Shown piece after piece: positions 8,006 through 16,925 of a stretch of DNA of 64,000 nt (the stretch's first letter is position 1; the number at the start of each line of letters is the position of its first letter). The notes below the pieces were generated by a model. It was not told where the DNA came from, searched no databases, and saw only the letters and a list, made by a program, of their open reading frames with translations. Location: assembly GCA_964463695.1 (NCBI GenBank), contig CAYXCZ010000015.1, positions 1 to 64,000 of the forward strand, written 5' to 3'. Made by a program: the position numbers and the translations under genes. The DNA is from JALNZU01 sp964463695 (GTDB lineage Bacteria; Bacteroidota; Bacteroidia; Bacteroidales; F082).

Positions 8006-9649
8006 ATGGCTGATTTCCATAAAATATCGATAACAGAAAAGATTGGTTATGCCCTTGGCGATGGGGCTGCAAATATTGCCTGGCGCGGTGTGGCAACTTT
8101 CCTGTTTGTTTTTTATACCGATGTGTTTGGTATAAGTCCGGTGGCAGTTGGTATGCTGATGCTTGTGACCCGCATCAGCGATGGCATAACCGATGTGCTG
8201 ATGGGTATCGTTGGCGACCGCACCGAATCGCGTTATGGCAAATTCCGTCCATGGATATTATGGACAGCAATTCCGCTCGGGATCGTTTTGTCGCTATTGT
8301 TCACAACACCTGATCTCAGCTCAACTGGAAAGATCATCTATGCCTATGTGACTTACATCCTTTTTACTTTAATCTATACAGCGAATAATATTCCGTATGG
8401 TGCGTTAATGGCTGTAATTACAGGCGATGATAAAGAAAGAACAGTATTAGGTTCTTATCGTATGGTGGGAGCTTTTGCCGGTGGGATGATTGTTCAGGGA
8501 GCTCTTCTTTTTCTTGTGGCACATTTTGGGAATGTCAATCCTGATGTGAAGTTAACTCCTGTTTCTGAAAGTAAATATGAAGTGACGATTGCCGTTTCGA
8601 AGGACGTTGAGAACGCAAACATTAAAACGAAAGATGGTGTAGCTACTTTTCAGTGGATAAATAGGAATGATACTGTAAGTGCTTCAACACCTGCTAGTTC
8701 AGTTAGTCTTTCGATGCAGCCGGATAAGAACTATATCTTTATTGTTGAAGGCGAAAAGAATCTGGATGCCGGTAAAATTTCGATTATTGACCAGAAAAAG
8801 GGATACAGCAATTCTATTTATCTGATGTCGGTTTTTCTGGTAATTTTTATGTTTATCACTTTTTATACCACCAGGGAACGTATAAAACCGCCAAAGAATC
8901 AGCAAACCAGCCTGAAACAGGATATGAAAGATTTGATTCGCAATAAACCCTGGCTTGTTTTGCTGGTTATCGGTATGTTGTTTAATGTTTACAACTCCAT
9001 AAAACAGGGGATTGTCGTTATTTACTTTACTCATTATTTGCACAATCAGCTGCTTGCAGGCTCATATCTTGTTGGTTTGATGATTGTTTCAATTGCTGGT
9101 GCAATGATAACAGGACCTTTGGGAAAAAGATTAGGAAAACGACAACTGTTTATTTATGCTTTGATTTTCTCGGCTGCCATCAACTCATTGTTGTTTTTCT
9201 GTGGCCCGACCGACATTTATCCTATCTTCATAATTGGGATGATTTCGGAGATGGCTTCAGCGATTTTCCCAACGTTATTTTTCGCGATGCTTGGCGATGC
9301 CGCTGATTATTCGGAGTTCAAGAATGGCAGAAGGGCAACAGGACTTGTTTATTCGGCGGGGTCGTTTGCAACTAAATTTGGTGGTGGCATAGCCGGAGCA
9401 ATAATTGGACTTGTGCTCGGTGCATTTCATTACAATGGTCAGGATGCAGCCTCTGTTCAAACCGCTCTTCCGGGTGTGGTTATGTTGATGAGCTGGATTC
9501 CTGCATTAATTGCAATTTTAGCCGCTGCCCTAATGACATTGTATCCGCTAACGCAGCTCAAAATGGATGAGATTACACTTACGTTAAACGGTCGTAGGGA
9601 AAAGGAATATATTGATATACAACATAATAATATTAAAACAAACGAATAA
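8006..9649 (+). CDS. GPH-family (MelB-like) sugar:cation symporter with a periplasmic insertion
   Basis: 547 residues. The N-terminus KIGYALGDGAANIAWRG and the loop GDRTESRYGKFRPW are signatures of the glycoside-pentoside-hexuronide symporters of the inner membrane. TM5 ends near residue 175, and TM6 starts near 271. Between them lies a hydrophilic, beta-rich stretch of about 95 residues (176-268) that ordinary members of about 450 residues lack. By MelB topology this loop faces the periplasm. The gene is 11 bases upstream of the cellobiose phosphorylase gene, so the likely cargo is cellobiose or a short cello-oligosaccharide. The 263 bases upstream hold only a weak promoter-like TACTTTTA at 7897. 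Confidence 0.9.
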   Translation: MADFHKISITEKIGYALGDGAANIAWRGVATFLFVFYTDVFGISPVAVGMLMLVTRISDGITDVLMGIVGDRTESRYGKFRPWILWTAIPLGIVLSLLFTTPDLSSTGKIIYAYVTYILFTLIYTANNIPYGALMAVITGDDKERTVLGSYRMVGAFAGGMIVQGALLFLVAHFGNVNPDVKLTPVSESKYEVTIAVSKDVENANIKTKDGVATFQWINRNDTVSASTPASSVSLSMQPDKNYIFIVEGEKNLDAGKISIIDQKKGYSNSIYLMSVFLVIFMFITFYTTRERIKPPKNQQTSLKQDMKDLIRNKPWLVLLVIGMLFNVYNSIKQGIVVIYFTHYLHNQLLAGSYLVGLMIVSIAGAMITGPLGKRLGKRQLFIYALIFSAAINSLLFFCGPTDIYPIFIIGMISEMASAIFPTLFFAMLGDAADYSEFKNGRRATGLVYSAGSFATKFGGGIAGAIIGLVLGAFHYNGQDAASVQTALPGVVMLMSWIPALIAILAAALMTLYPLTQLKMDEITLTLNGRREKEYIDIQHNNIKTNE

Positions 9650-9660
9650 AATCAACAACA

Positions 9661-12084
9661 ATGAAATTTGGATATTTTGACGACGATAACAGAGAATACG
9701 TTATTACTCAACCACGAACTCCTTATCCCTGGATCAATTACCTGGGAACAGGTGGCTTTTTTAGCTTGATTTCAAATACAGGAGGTGGCTATAGTTTCTT
9801 TAAAGACGCACGTTTGCGCCGTATAACCCGAAACCGTTACAACAATGTGCCGTTGGATGATGGAGGTAAGTATTTCTATATCAATGATGGTGGAGAAGTA
9901 TGGTCGCCAGGTTGGAAACCTGTTAAAAAGGAACTTGACAGTTACTCCTGCCGGCATGGACTTGGATACACAAAAATTACCAGCCGCCTCAATCAGCTGG
10001 AGGCTGAGGTTTTGTATTTTGTCCCACTTGATTTTGATGGTGAAGTCATACGTTTGAAGCTTGTTAATCATAGTGAAACCCAGAAAGTGCTCAAAATCCA
10101 TTCATTAGCAGAATGGGCTCTTTGGGACGCACTGGATGATACGACCAATTTTCAACGTAACTTCAGTACAGGAGAGGTCGAGATTGATGGATCGTGTCTT
10201 TATCACAAAACGGAGTACCGCGAGCGCCGCAATCATTATGCTTTTTACTCGGTCAATGCTGAAGTATCAGGATTTGACACCGATCGTGAAGCATTTCTGG
10301 GAATGTACAATGGTTTTGATGCCCCCGAGATGGTTGTCAAAGGCTCAAGCAATAATTCTGTTGCCCATGGTTGGTCGCCTGTTGCTTCGCATTTCCTCGA
10401 ATTTGATTTGAAAGTTGGAGAGGAGAAGGAGTTGATTTTTGTGTTGGGATATGTTGAAAATCAGCAGGAAGAAAAATTTGTTGCTCCCGGGGTTATTAAT
10501 AAATCGAAAGCTAAACTGATGATCGAACGTTTCAATACATCTGAAAAGGTTGATGAAGCAACCGATGCATTAAAGAATTTCTGGAGTTCCCTGCTTGGTA
10601 ATTATCATGTACAATCAGGTGATGAAAAATTGGATCGCATGGTCAATATTTGGAATCAGTACCAGTGCGTTATAACCTATTTCTTCTCAAGGAGCACCAG
10701 CTATTTTGAATCAGGAATAGGCCGCGGCATGGGTTTCAGGGATTCAAACCAGGATATCATTGGGATGGTTCATCTGGCCCCTGAATTAGCCCGTCAACGT
10801 ATTATCGACCTTGCCAGCACCCAACTCGAAGATGGCAGCGCCTATCACCAATACCAGCCATTGACAAAAAAAGGAAATCAGGAGGTAGGAGGAAATTTCA
10901 ACGATGATCCCCTTTGGCTTATTCTTTCAGTTTCAGCCTATATCAAGGAAACAGGCGATTGGACCTTACTATCTCAGCTTGCCCCTTTCAATAACGAAGG
11001 TGAAGAATTTCCAATCTTTGAGCATATCAAACGCTCTTTTTATCATGTTGTCAATAACCTTGGACCTCATAAATTGCCATTAATCGGCCGTGCTGACTGG
11101 AACGACTGTTTGAATCTGAACTGTTTCTCGGAAAAACCTGGTGAATCATTTCAAACTACTGAAAACAAAAAAGGTGGAATAGCAGAGTCGGTAATGATTG
11201 CCGGACTTTTTGTGTTATATGGTGAGGAATTTGCGAAAATTTGTGACCATACCAATAAGGAAGATGAAGCACAAAAAGCTCGTATTCATATTGAAGAGAT
11301 GAGGCAAGCCATCGATCAGCATGGCTGGGATGGCGAATGGTTTTTGCGGGCATATGATTTCTTTGGAAATAAAGTCGGTAGCAATGAGAATGAAGAGGGG
11401 AAGATTTTTATCGAATCTCAGGGATTTTGCATTATGGCAGGTGTAGGTGTTGATGATGGACGAGCTGCAAAGGCACTACAAAGTGTGGAGGAACGGCTTG
11501 CTACTCCTTTTGGGATCGTGCTTTTGAATCCAGCTTACACCACCTACCACCTCAATCTTGGAGAAATTTCAACCTATCCTCCCGGATATAAAGAAAATGC
11601 TGGTATTTTTTGTCATAACAACCCCTGGATCATTATTGCTGAAACAATGCTGGGCAATGCCGACAAAGCCTTCGATTATTATACCAGAATTGCTCCTGCC
11701 TATCTCGAAGAAATCAGTGACCTGCATAAAACTGAGCCTTACGTGTACTCCCAGATGATAGCTGGTAAAGACGCTGCAACTCCAGGTCAGGCAAAAAATT
11801 CGTGGCTAACAGGAACAGCAGCATGGAACTTCTACACTGTAAGTCAGTATATTTTAGGAATACGTCCTGATTATGATGGACTTACAATTGTACCTTCCAT
11901 CCCTTCTTCTATTAATGAACTATCGCTTACACGAAAATACCGTGGCAATACCTATCACATAAAAATGATGCGCAAGGCCGGTGGGAACCAACAATGTTTT
12001 GTTGACGGGCAAAAATGGGATGCCCCATTACCTTGCAAAGGCAAAGGAATTACATACGATGTATTAATCACTTTAAACCAATAA
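9661..12084 (+). CDS. GH94 cellobiose phosphorylase
   Basis: 807 residues with no signal peptide, so cytosolic. The N-terminus MKFGYFDDDNREYVITQPRTP and the following GTGGFFSLISNTGGGYSF are typical of GH94 cellobiose phosphorylases. The motif GRADWNDCLN near residue 478 carries the catalytic Asp (about D482). The reaction is phosphorolysis of cellobiose to glucose-1-phosphate and glucose, which saves one ATP compared with hydrolysis. Length and motifs match cellobiose phosphorylases better than the much longer cellodextrin or cyclic-glucan members of the family. It lies between the GPH symporter gene (11 bases upstream) and a YghZ-type reductase gene (2 bases downstream), so the three are probably one operon. 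Confidence 0.95.
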   Translation: MKFGYFDDDNREYVITQPRTPYPWINYLGTGGFFSLISNTGGGYSFFKDARLRRITRNRYNNVPLDDGGKYFYINDGGEVWSPGWKPVKKELDSYSCRHGLGYTKITSRLNQLEAEVLYFVPLDFDGEVIRLKLVNHSETQKVLKIHSLAEWALWDALDDTTNFQRNFSTGEVEIDGSCLYHKTEYRERRNHYAFYSVNAEVSGFDTDREAFLGMYNGFDAPEMVVKGSSNNSVAHGWSPVASHFLEFDLKVGEEKELIFVLGYVENQQEEKFVAPGVINKSKAKLMIERFNTSEKVDEATDALKNFWSSLLGNYHVQSGDEKLDRMVNIWNQYQCVITYFFSRSTSYFESGIGRGMGFRDSNQDIIGMVHLAPELARQRIIDLASTQLEDGSAYHQYQPLTKKGNQEVGGNFNDDPLWLILSVSAYIKETGDWTLLSQLAPFNNEGEEFPIFEHIKRSFYHVVNNLGPHKLPLIGRADWNDCLNLNCFSEKPGESFQTTENKKGGIAESVMIAGLFVLYGEEFAKICDHTNKEDEAQKARIHIEEMRQAIDQHGWDGEWFLRAYDFFGNKVGSNENEEGKIFIESQGFCIMAGVGVDDGRAAKALQSVEERLATPFGIVLLNPAYTTYHLNLGEISTYPPGYKENAGIFCHNNPWIIIAETMLGNADKAFDYYTRIAPAYLEEISDLHKTEPYVYSQMIAGKDAATPGQAKNSWLTGTAAWNFYTVSQYILGIRPDYDGLTIVPSIPSSINELSLTRKYRGNTYHIKMMRKAGGNQQCFVDGQKWDAPLPCKGKGITYDVLITLNQ

Positions 12085-12086
12085 AA

Positions 12087-13088
12087 ATGAAAAATAATTA
12101 TACCGCTGATAGCAATCGTTATGGAACAATGCGCTATAACCGTTGTGGGAAGAGTGGACTTTTGCTCCCGGCTATTTCTCTTGGATTATGGCATAATTTC
12201 GGTCATGCTGATAATTTCAATACAGCAAGAGATGTAATTCAATCGGCATTTAATCAAGGTATTACACACTTTGATCTGGCCAATAATTATGGTCCACCAG
12301 CAGGCTCAGCAGAAGAAGTTTTTGGTGTGATCCTGAAAAAGGATTTCCTTGCTTACCGCGATGAATTGATTATTACGACCAAGGCTGGCTACGATATGTG
12401 GGATGGTCCTTATGGCGAGTGGGGTTCGCGCAAATACCTGATAGCAAGTGTTAACCAAAGTCTGAAACGCATGGGTCTTGAGTATGTCGATATTTTTTAC
12501 TCACATCGTTTCGATCCTAAAACACCACTCGAAGAAACTATGATGGCCCTCGATCATATCGTCAAAAGCGGCAAAGCACTTTATGCAGGTATTTCCAACT
12601 ATACTCCTGACCAAACAAAGCGTGCTCTCGATATTTTGCATCAGTTGGGGACACCCTGTCTGATACATCAGTCAAGGTATTCGATGTTTGACAGAACAGT
12701 CGAGAATGGATTACTTGATGTGCTCGAAGATAAGGGTGTTGGTTTTGTTGCCTTTTCACCCCTGGCGCAAGGGATATTGACTGACAGGTATTTGCATGGA
12801 ATTCCATCTGATTCACGTGCTTCAAAAGCACATTTTCTCCGACCAGAAAACATCACCCCTGAGCTGCTAATCAAAATAAATGCCTTAAACGAATTGGCAT
12901 CCCATCGTGGACAAAGTCTGGCACAAATGGCTACTGCGTGGCTACTTAAAGATCATCGGGTAACTTCTGTAATTGTTGGAGTAAGTTCGGTTAAACAGTT
13001 GAATGACAATATTGATACATTAAAGAATACCTTCTTTTCTGCTGAAGAAATTGAAAAAATAGAAGCTGTTCTTAACAGTGGGAATTAA
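12087..13088 (+). CDS. YghZ-type aldo/keto reductase
   Basis: 333 residues from the ATG at 12087, two bases after the GH94 stop. The frame is open further upstream inside the GH94 gene, but that part is only overlap. Catalytic residues are visible: Asp and Tyr in FDLANNYGPP, Lys in TTKAGYDMW and His in YSHRFD. The NNYGPPAGSAEE and KAGYDMWDGPYG motifs are those of YghZ-like enzymes, which reduce L-glyceraldehyde 3-phosphate and other small aldehydes with NADPH. Close coupling to the phosphorylase gene suggests a role in handling a sugar-derived aldehyde, but no specific substrate can be assigned. Confidence 0.88.
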   Translation: MKNNYTADSNRYGTMRYNRCGKSGLLLPAISLGLWHNFGHADNFNTARDVIQSAFNQGITHFDLANNYGPPAGSAEEVFGVILKKDFLAYRDELIITTKAGYDMWDGPYGEWGSRKYLIASVNQSLKRMGLEYVDIFYSHRFDPKTPLEETMMALDHIVKSGKALYAGISNYTPDQTKRALDILHQLGTPCLIHQSRYSMFDRTVENGLLDVLEDKGVGFVAFSPLAQGILTDRYLHGIPSDSRASKAHFLRPENITPELLIKINALNELASHRGQSLAQMATAWLLKDHRVTSVIVGVSSVKQLNDNIDTLKNTFFSAEEIEKIEAVLNSGN

Positions 13089-13176
13089 TAGGTGGTTTTA
13101 AATCGGGGTTTATTCCGGGGAGGATATTCATTCGTATACGTTTTAATTTGATTTCAAACATTTAATATAGCTCATA

Positions 13177-14184
13177 ATGAAACATCATGTTTTTTTTCTG
13201 GTTTTAACCTTTACATTCTTATCATTTTTTAATAAAACAGAGGCGCAAACATCCAAAGCAGAGGAGCAAAACAGCAGGTTGGCACGTGGCGTAAATATCA
13301 TTGGGTACGACAAAGCTGTCTGGAAAGATCACACAAAAGGCAGGTTCAAAGAGTCTTATTTTCAAATGATTAAAGATGCAGGTTTTTCTACTATCCGCAT
13401 TAATATGTTTGCATTCTCGGGCATGGATAGTACATATCAACTTCACAATGAGTGGCTTGAAACACTCGATTGGGCAGTGAAAAAGGGTTTGGAATCTAAG
13501 TTGATGGTCATTCTTGATATGCATGAATACACTGCTATGGCTGATGATCCGATTGCCAAAAAAGAAATGTTTATGGCGGTCTGGAAACAGCTGGCTCCCC
13601 GTTTTAAAGATCAACCAGATGAGGTGCTTTTTGAGATTCTCAACGAGCCAAATCAGAAATTAAGCATCGATTTGTGGAATGAATACCTCGTTGAAGCTAT
13701 AAATTTAATTCGTGAAACAAATCCCAACAGAACCCTTATCATCGGACCCGGGAACTGGAATGGGATCGAAAGTCTGCCAACACTTAAGCTGCCGGAAAAT
13801 GACAGGAATATCATTGTGACAGTTCATTTTTATCATCCAATGCCTTTTACGCATCAGGGAGCATGGTGGACAAATGAGTTTAAAGATTTAAAAGGAATTC
13901 ATTGGAAAGGCACAAAAGCGGAAAAAGATGATGTTGTTAATAAGTTGAAAGTGGCAGCTGATTGGTCGAAAAAGAATAACAGGCCAATATTTTTAGGAGA
14001 ATTTGGTGCTTATGATAAAGGAGATATGAAATCTCGCTCAAGATATACTAATTTTGTAGCCAGAACAGCAGAACAATATGGATTTAGCTGGGCATACTGG
14101 CAATTCGACAGCGATTTTATCGTGTATAACATCGAAAAGGAAGCCTGGGTAAAGCCTATCCTGAAAGCTTTGATGAACAAATAG
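13177..14184 (+). CDS. Secreted GH5 endoglucanase-like glycoside hydrolase
   Basis: 335 residues with a Sec signal peptide (residues 1-23, ending KTEAQ). The rest is a single GH5 TIM barrel. Visible features are GFSTIRINMF, LDMHEY, the acid/base Glu in FEILNEPN (about E157), HFYHPMPFTHQG, and the nucleophile Glu in FLGEFGAYD (about E275). The final WAYWQFDSDF is typical of cellulase-like GH5. It should cut internal beta-1,4-glucosidic bonds in the periplasm or at the surface, feeding oligosaccharides to GH3 and the symporter. Mannanase or mixed-linkage glucanase activity cannot be excluded. The gene is 88 bases downstream of the reductase gene, on the same strand. Confidence 0.9.
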   Translation: MKHHVFFLVLTFTFLSFFNKTEAQTSKAEEQNSRLARGVNIIGYDKAVWKDHTKGRFKESYFQMIKDAGFSTIRINMFAFSGMDSTYQLHNEWLETLDWAVKKGLESKLMVILDMHEYTAMADDPIAKKEMFMAVWKQLAPRFKDQPDEVLFEILNEPNQKLSIDLWNEYLVEAINLIRETNPNRTLIIGPGNWNGIESLPTLKLPENDRNIIVTVHFYHPMPFTHQGAWWTNEFKDLKGIHWKGTKAEKDDVVNKLKVAADWSKKNNRPIFLGEFGAYDKGDMKSRSRYTNFVARTAEQYGFSWAYWQFDSDFIVYNIEKEAWVKPILKALMNK

Positions 14185-14302
14185 GCCATTAATGTGCAGA
14201 TTGGTTTGGAAACGCTAATGTTAGTTTTTGCGGGTATCTTCAAAAATGGAAATAGTAAATTATTAAATATCAATTAATAACAAATTATAACAGATTTCAA
14301 AG

Positions 14303-16612
14303 ATGAGATTTAACAAATTTAAGGTGATTTTTCAATCCCTGTTTTTCACTGCTTTATTCTTAACATTTGTAGGGTTTCAACAATCCTCTGACAACAATCA
14401 GGATGATATCACTCAGAAAGTAAAAGTCCTACTGGCAAGGATGACTTTGCAGGAAAAGATTGGTCAGATGAATCAGTTCTCAAATCCTTATGTACAAACA
14501 GGTACAGGTCAGGTGACACAGCGTGGGGAAGTCTATGATGAGATGATTCGTGAAGGAAAGATCGGTAGTTTTCTTAATGTATTAGGTGCTGACGAAACCC
14601 GTCGTTTGCAAAAAATTGCCATTGATGAATCCCGGTTAGGAATTCCATTGATATTTGGATACGATGTAATTCATGGCTTTAAAACTATTTTCCCTGTTCC
14701 TCTTGGTGAGGCTGCAAGTTTCGACCGGGCGCTGATGGAAAAAACTGCACGTATTGCAGCAATTGAATCAGCAGCAAATGGTCTTCACTGGACATTTGCG
14801 CCAATGGTTGACATCGCCCGTGACCCTCGTTGGGGACGTATCATGGAAGGAGCTGGCGAAGATGTTTATCTGGGGGTGGAAGCGGCAAAAGCGCGTGTGA
14901 AAGGCTTTCAGGGTGATAACCTTGCTGATGCAAATACCATTGCTGCCTGTGCAAAACATTTTGTAGGCTACGGTGCAGCAGTGGCTGGTCGCGATTACGC
15001 AGCGGTTGATATGTCAGAGCGTATGTTACGTGAGGTTTATCTTCCTCCCTTCAAAGCAGCTGTTGATGCTGGTGCTGCAACATTTATGTCGGCATTTAAT
15101 ACCATCAACGGTGTTCCTGCATCAGGAAGTCGTTGGATTCAAACAGATATTCTTCGTGGCGAATGGGGATTCAAAGGTTTTGTTGTTTCCGACTGGAACT
15201 CTCTTGGTGAGATGTTGTATCATGGAAATGTGGAAACACCTTACGAAGTTGGCTTCCGCGGGGTTGATGCTGGTATTGATATGGATATGGAAGGAAGGAT
15301 CTATCTCAATCATGTTGAACAACTTATTAAAGATAAGCGGATAACGATTCAGCAAATTGATGAAATGGTTGGTCGTATCCTATATGTAAAGTTTCAATTG
15401 GGATTATTTGATAACCCATATCAATACTGCGATAAACAGAAAGAAAAGGAGCTTACCATGCATCCTGACCATATAGCTGTGGCTCTTGATGGTGCAAGAA
15501 AATCAATCGTATTGCTGAAAAATGATAAGAAAATTCTTCCTCTGACAGATAAGGTTAAAAAAATAGCAGTCATAGGACCGCTTGCCAATGACAAAGATGC
15601 TCCTCTTGGTAACTGGCGTGGACATGCTGATCCAAATACTGCGGTTTCTCTTTTAGAGGGACTTAGGGAAGCAGCAAAAGGCAAAGCAGAGATTCTGTTT
15701 GCTGAAGGTTGCAAATTAGTGACCAATGACTCACAAAGTTTTTTCACCCAGCTTGAGATCAACACAACAGATCGTTCAGGCTTTGCTGAAGCTATTCGGG
15801 CAGCTGAGCAATCGGATGTTGTAGTTTTGGCTTTGGGTGAAACAGCTTATATGTCAGGCGAATGCCGTAGTTATGCCGATATTTCTCTTAAAGGTCTTCA
15901 GGTTGAGCTACTTAAAGAACTCAAAAAAACCGGTAAGCCAATTATTCTCACCTTGTTTAATGGTCGTCCATTAGTTCTTACCGATGTTGTTGATCATGCA
16001 GATGCCATACTTGAGTGCTGGCTGCTTGGTACGCAATCGGGTCATGCAATTGCTGATGTCCTTTTCGGCGAATATAATCCTTCAGGCAAATTGCCTGCAT
16101 CATTCCCTTATCATGTCGGTCAAGTGCCTGTTTACTATGAGCAGATGAATACAGGTCGTCCATACGATCCAAACCCAAATGGCTTTAGTACCAAATACCG
16201 CGACATACCAAATGAACCGCTTTTTGCTTTTGGTGAAGGGTTGAGTTATACAACTTTCAAATATGATAATCTGAAGTTAAGTAATTCATTAATAGGAATG
16301 GACGAAGTTCTGAATGTTACTGTAACCATTTCTAATACTGGTAAATATGACGGAGAGGAGGTGGTGCAACTTTATATTCGCGACCTCGTTGGAAAAGGAG
16401 TTTCCCGACCAGTTATGCAACTCAAAGGTTTTGAAAAGGTAATGATACGTAAGGGCGAGTCTCAGGAGGTGAAATTTCAGATCAAGTCAGCCGACCTGGC
16501 TTTTGTGACCCTTGATGGAAGCTGGGCCGCTGAAGCCGGTGAGTTTATGTTGATGCTGGGTTCTGCTTCGAATGACATCAGATTGAATGAGAAGTTTACT
16601 TTGAAAGACTAA
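14303..16612 (+). CDS. GH3 beta-glucosidase (BglX-like), exported
   Basis: 769 residues, the usual size for three-domain GH3 enzymes. The N-terminus is a signal peptide. The first domain contains FGYDVIHGFKTIFPVPLGEA and DPRWGRIMEG. The nucleophile Asp is in FVVSDWNSLGEM (about D297). The second domain contains the probable acid/base Glu in MSGECRSY (about E520). The C-terminal fibronectin-III-like domain starts near LNVTVTISNTG and includes EVVQLYIRDL. It hydrolyses terminal beta-glucosyl residues in the periplasm. A strong terminator follows, so it is the last gene of this plus-strand group. It may be transcribed on its own, since 118 bases separate it from GH5. Confidence 0.95.
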   Translation: MRFNKFKVIFQSLFFTALFLTFVGFQQSSDNNQDDITQKVKVLLARMTLQEKIGQMNQFSNPYVQTGTGQVTQRGEVYDEMIREGKIGSFLNVLGADETRRLQKIAIDESRLGIPLIFGYDVIHGFKTIFPVPLGEAASFDRALMEKTARIAAIESAANGLHWTFAPMVDIARDPRWGRIMEGAGEDVYLGVEAAKARVKGFQGDNLADANTIAACAKHFVGYGAAVAGRDYAAVDMSERMLREVYLPPFKAAVDAGAATFMSAFNTINGVPASGSRWIQTDILRGEWGFKGFVVSDWNSLGEMLYHGNVETPYEVGFRGVDAGIDMDMEGRIYLNHVEQLIKDKRITIQQIDEMVGRILYVKFQLGLFDNPYQYCDKQKEKELTMHPDHIAVALDGARKSIVLLKNDKKILPLTDKVKKIAVIGPLANDKDAPLGNWRGHADPNTAVSLLEGLREAAKGKAEILFAEGCKLVTNDSQSFFTQLEINTTDRSGFAEAIRAAEQSDVVVLALGETAYMSGECRSYADISLKGLQVELLKELKKTGKPIILTLFNGRPLVLTDVVDHADAILECWLLGTQSGHAIADVLFGEYNPSGKLPASFPYHVGQVPVYYEQMNTGRPYDPNPNGFSTKYRDIPNEPLFAFGEGLSYTTFKYDNLKLSNSLIGMDEVLNVTVTISNTGKYDGEEVVQLYIRDLVGKGVSRPVMQLKGFEKVMIRKGESQEVKFQIKSADLAFVTLDGSWAAEAGEFMLMLGSASNDIRLNEKFTLKD

Positions 16613-16633
16613 ATGACGTTGAAAAGTGATATG

Positions 16634-16660
16634 AAAAACGGCTGAAAAGCCGTTTTTTTT
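16634..16660 (+). terminator. Intrinsic terminator after the GH3 gene
   Basis: A perfect 10-base stem AAAAACGGCT / AGCCGTTTTT with a GAAA tetraloop runs into a T tract. It lies about 20 bases after the GH3 stop. Confidence 0.92.
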
Positions 16661-16675
16661 GATTATCGGGGTGAT

Positions 16676-16695
16676 TTGTTCTATATATAGAACAA
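16676..16695. promoter_or_regulatory. 20-base palindrome, first of a pair
   Basis: TTGTTCTATATATAGAACAA is a perfect 20-base palindrome. A near-identical palindrome starts 32 bases further on. The pair looks like two dimer-binding sites for one protein, but it lies just beyond a terminator between two convergent genes, so no promoter can be named for it to control. Confidence 0.5.
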
Positions 16696-16707
16696 AATAG
16701 GTGAGAA

Positions 16708-16727
16708 TTGTTCTACATACAGAACAA
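16708..16727. promoter_or_regulatory. 20-base palindrome, second of a pair
   Basis: TTGTTCTACATACAGAACAA repeats the first palindrome with two base changes that slightly spoil its centre while keeping TTGTTCT...AGAACAA. The centre-to-centre distance of 32 bases is close to three DNA turns, so proteins bound to both sites would lie on the same face. The remaining ~140 bases up to the next terminator are A/T-rich and hold no gene I can support. Confidence 0.5.
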
Positions 16728-16871
16728 ACCGTAATCTTTCAGAAATTATTTTGAGTAATTTGAGAACACTTTTTCGAACATAGTTTTATTTCTGACTCTA
16801 TTTGTGCTTTTTATATTACCTGTTCTAAATTCAAATATTTGGTATAATACATTATATATCATATAATTAAC

Positions 16872-16902
16872 AAAAAAGCCGCCCTTAGAAAAGGCAGCTT
16901 TT
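16872..16902 (-). terminator. Intrinsic terminator after the M20 dipeptidase gene
   Basis: On the minus strand, AAAAGC and GCC arms (one mismatch between them) pair across a short A-rich loop and are followed by a T tract. It ends about 24 bases beyond the dipeptidase stop codon. Confidence 0.75.
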
Positions 16903-16925
16903 GTATCATTCAAGAAATAATTTGC

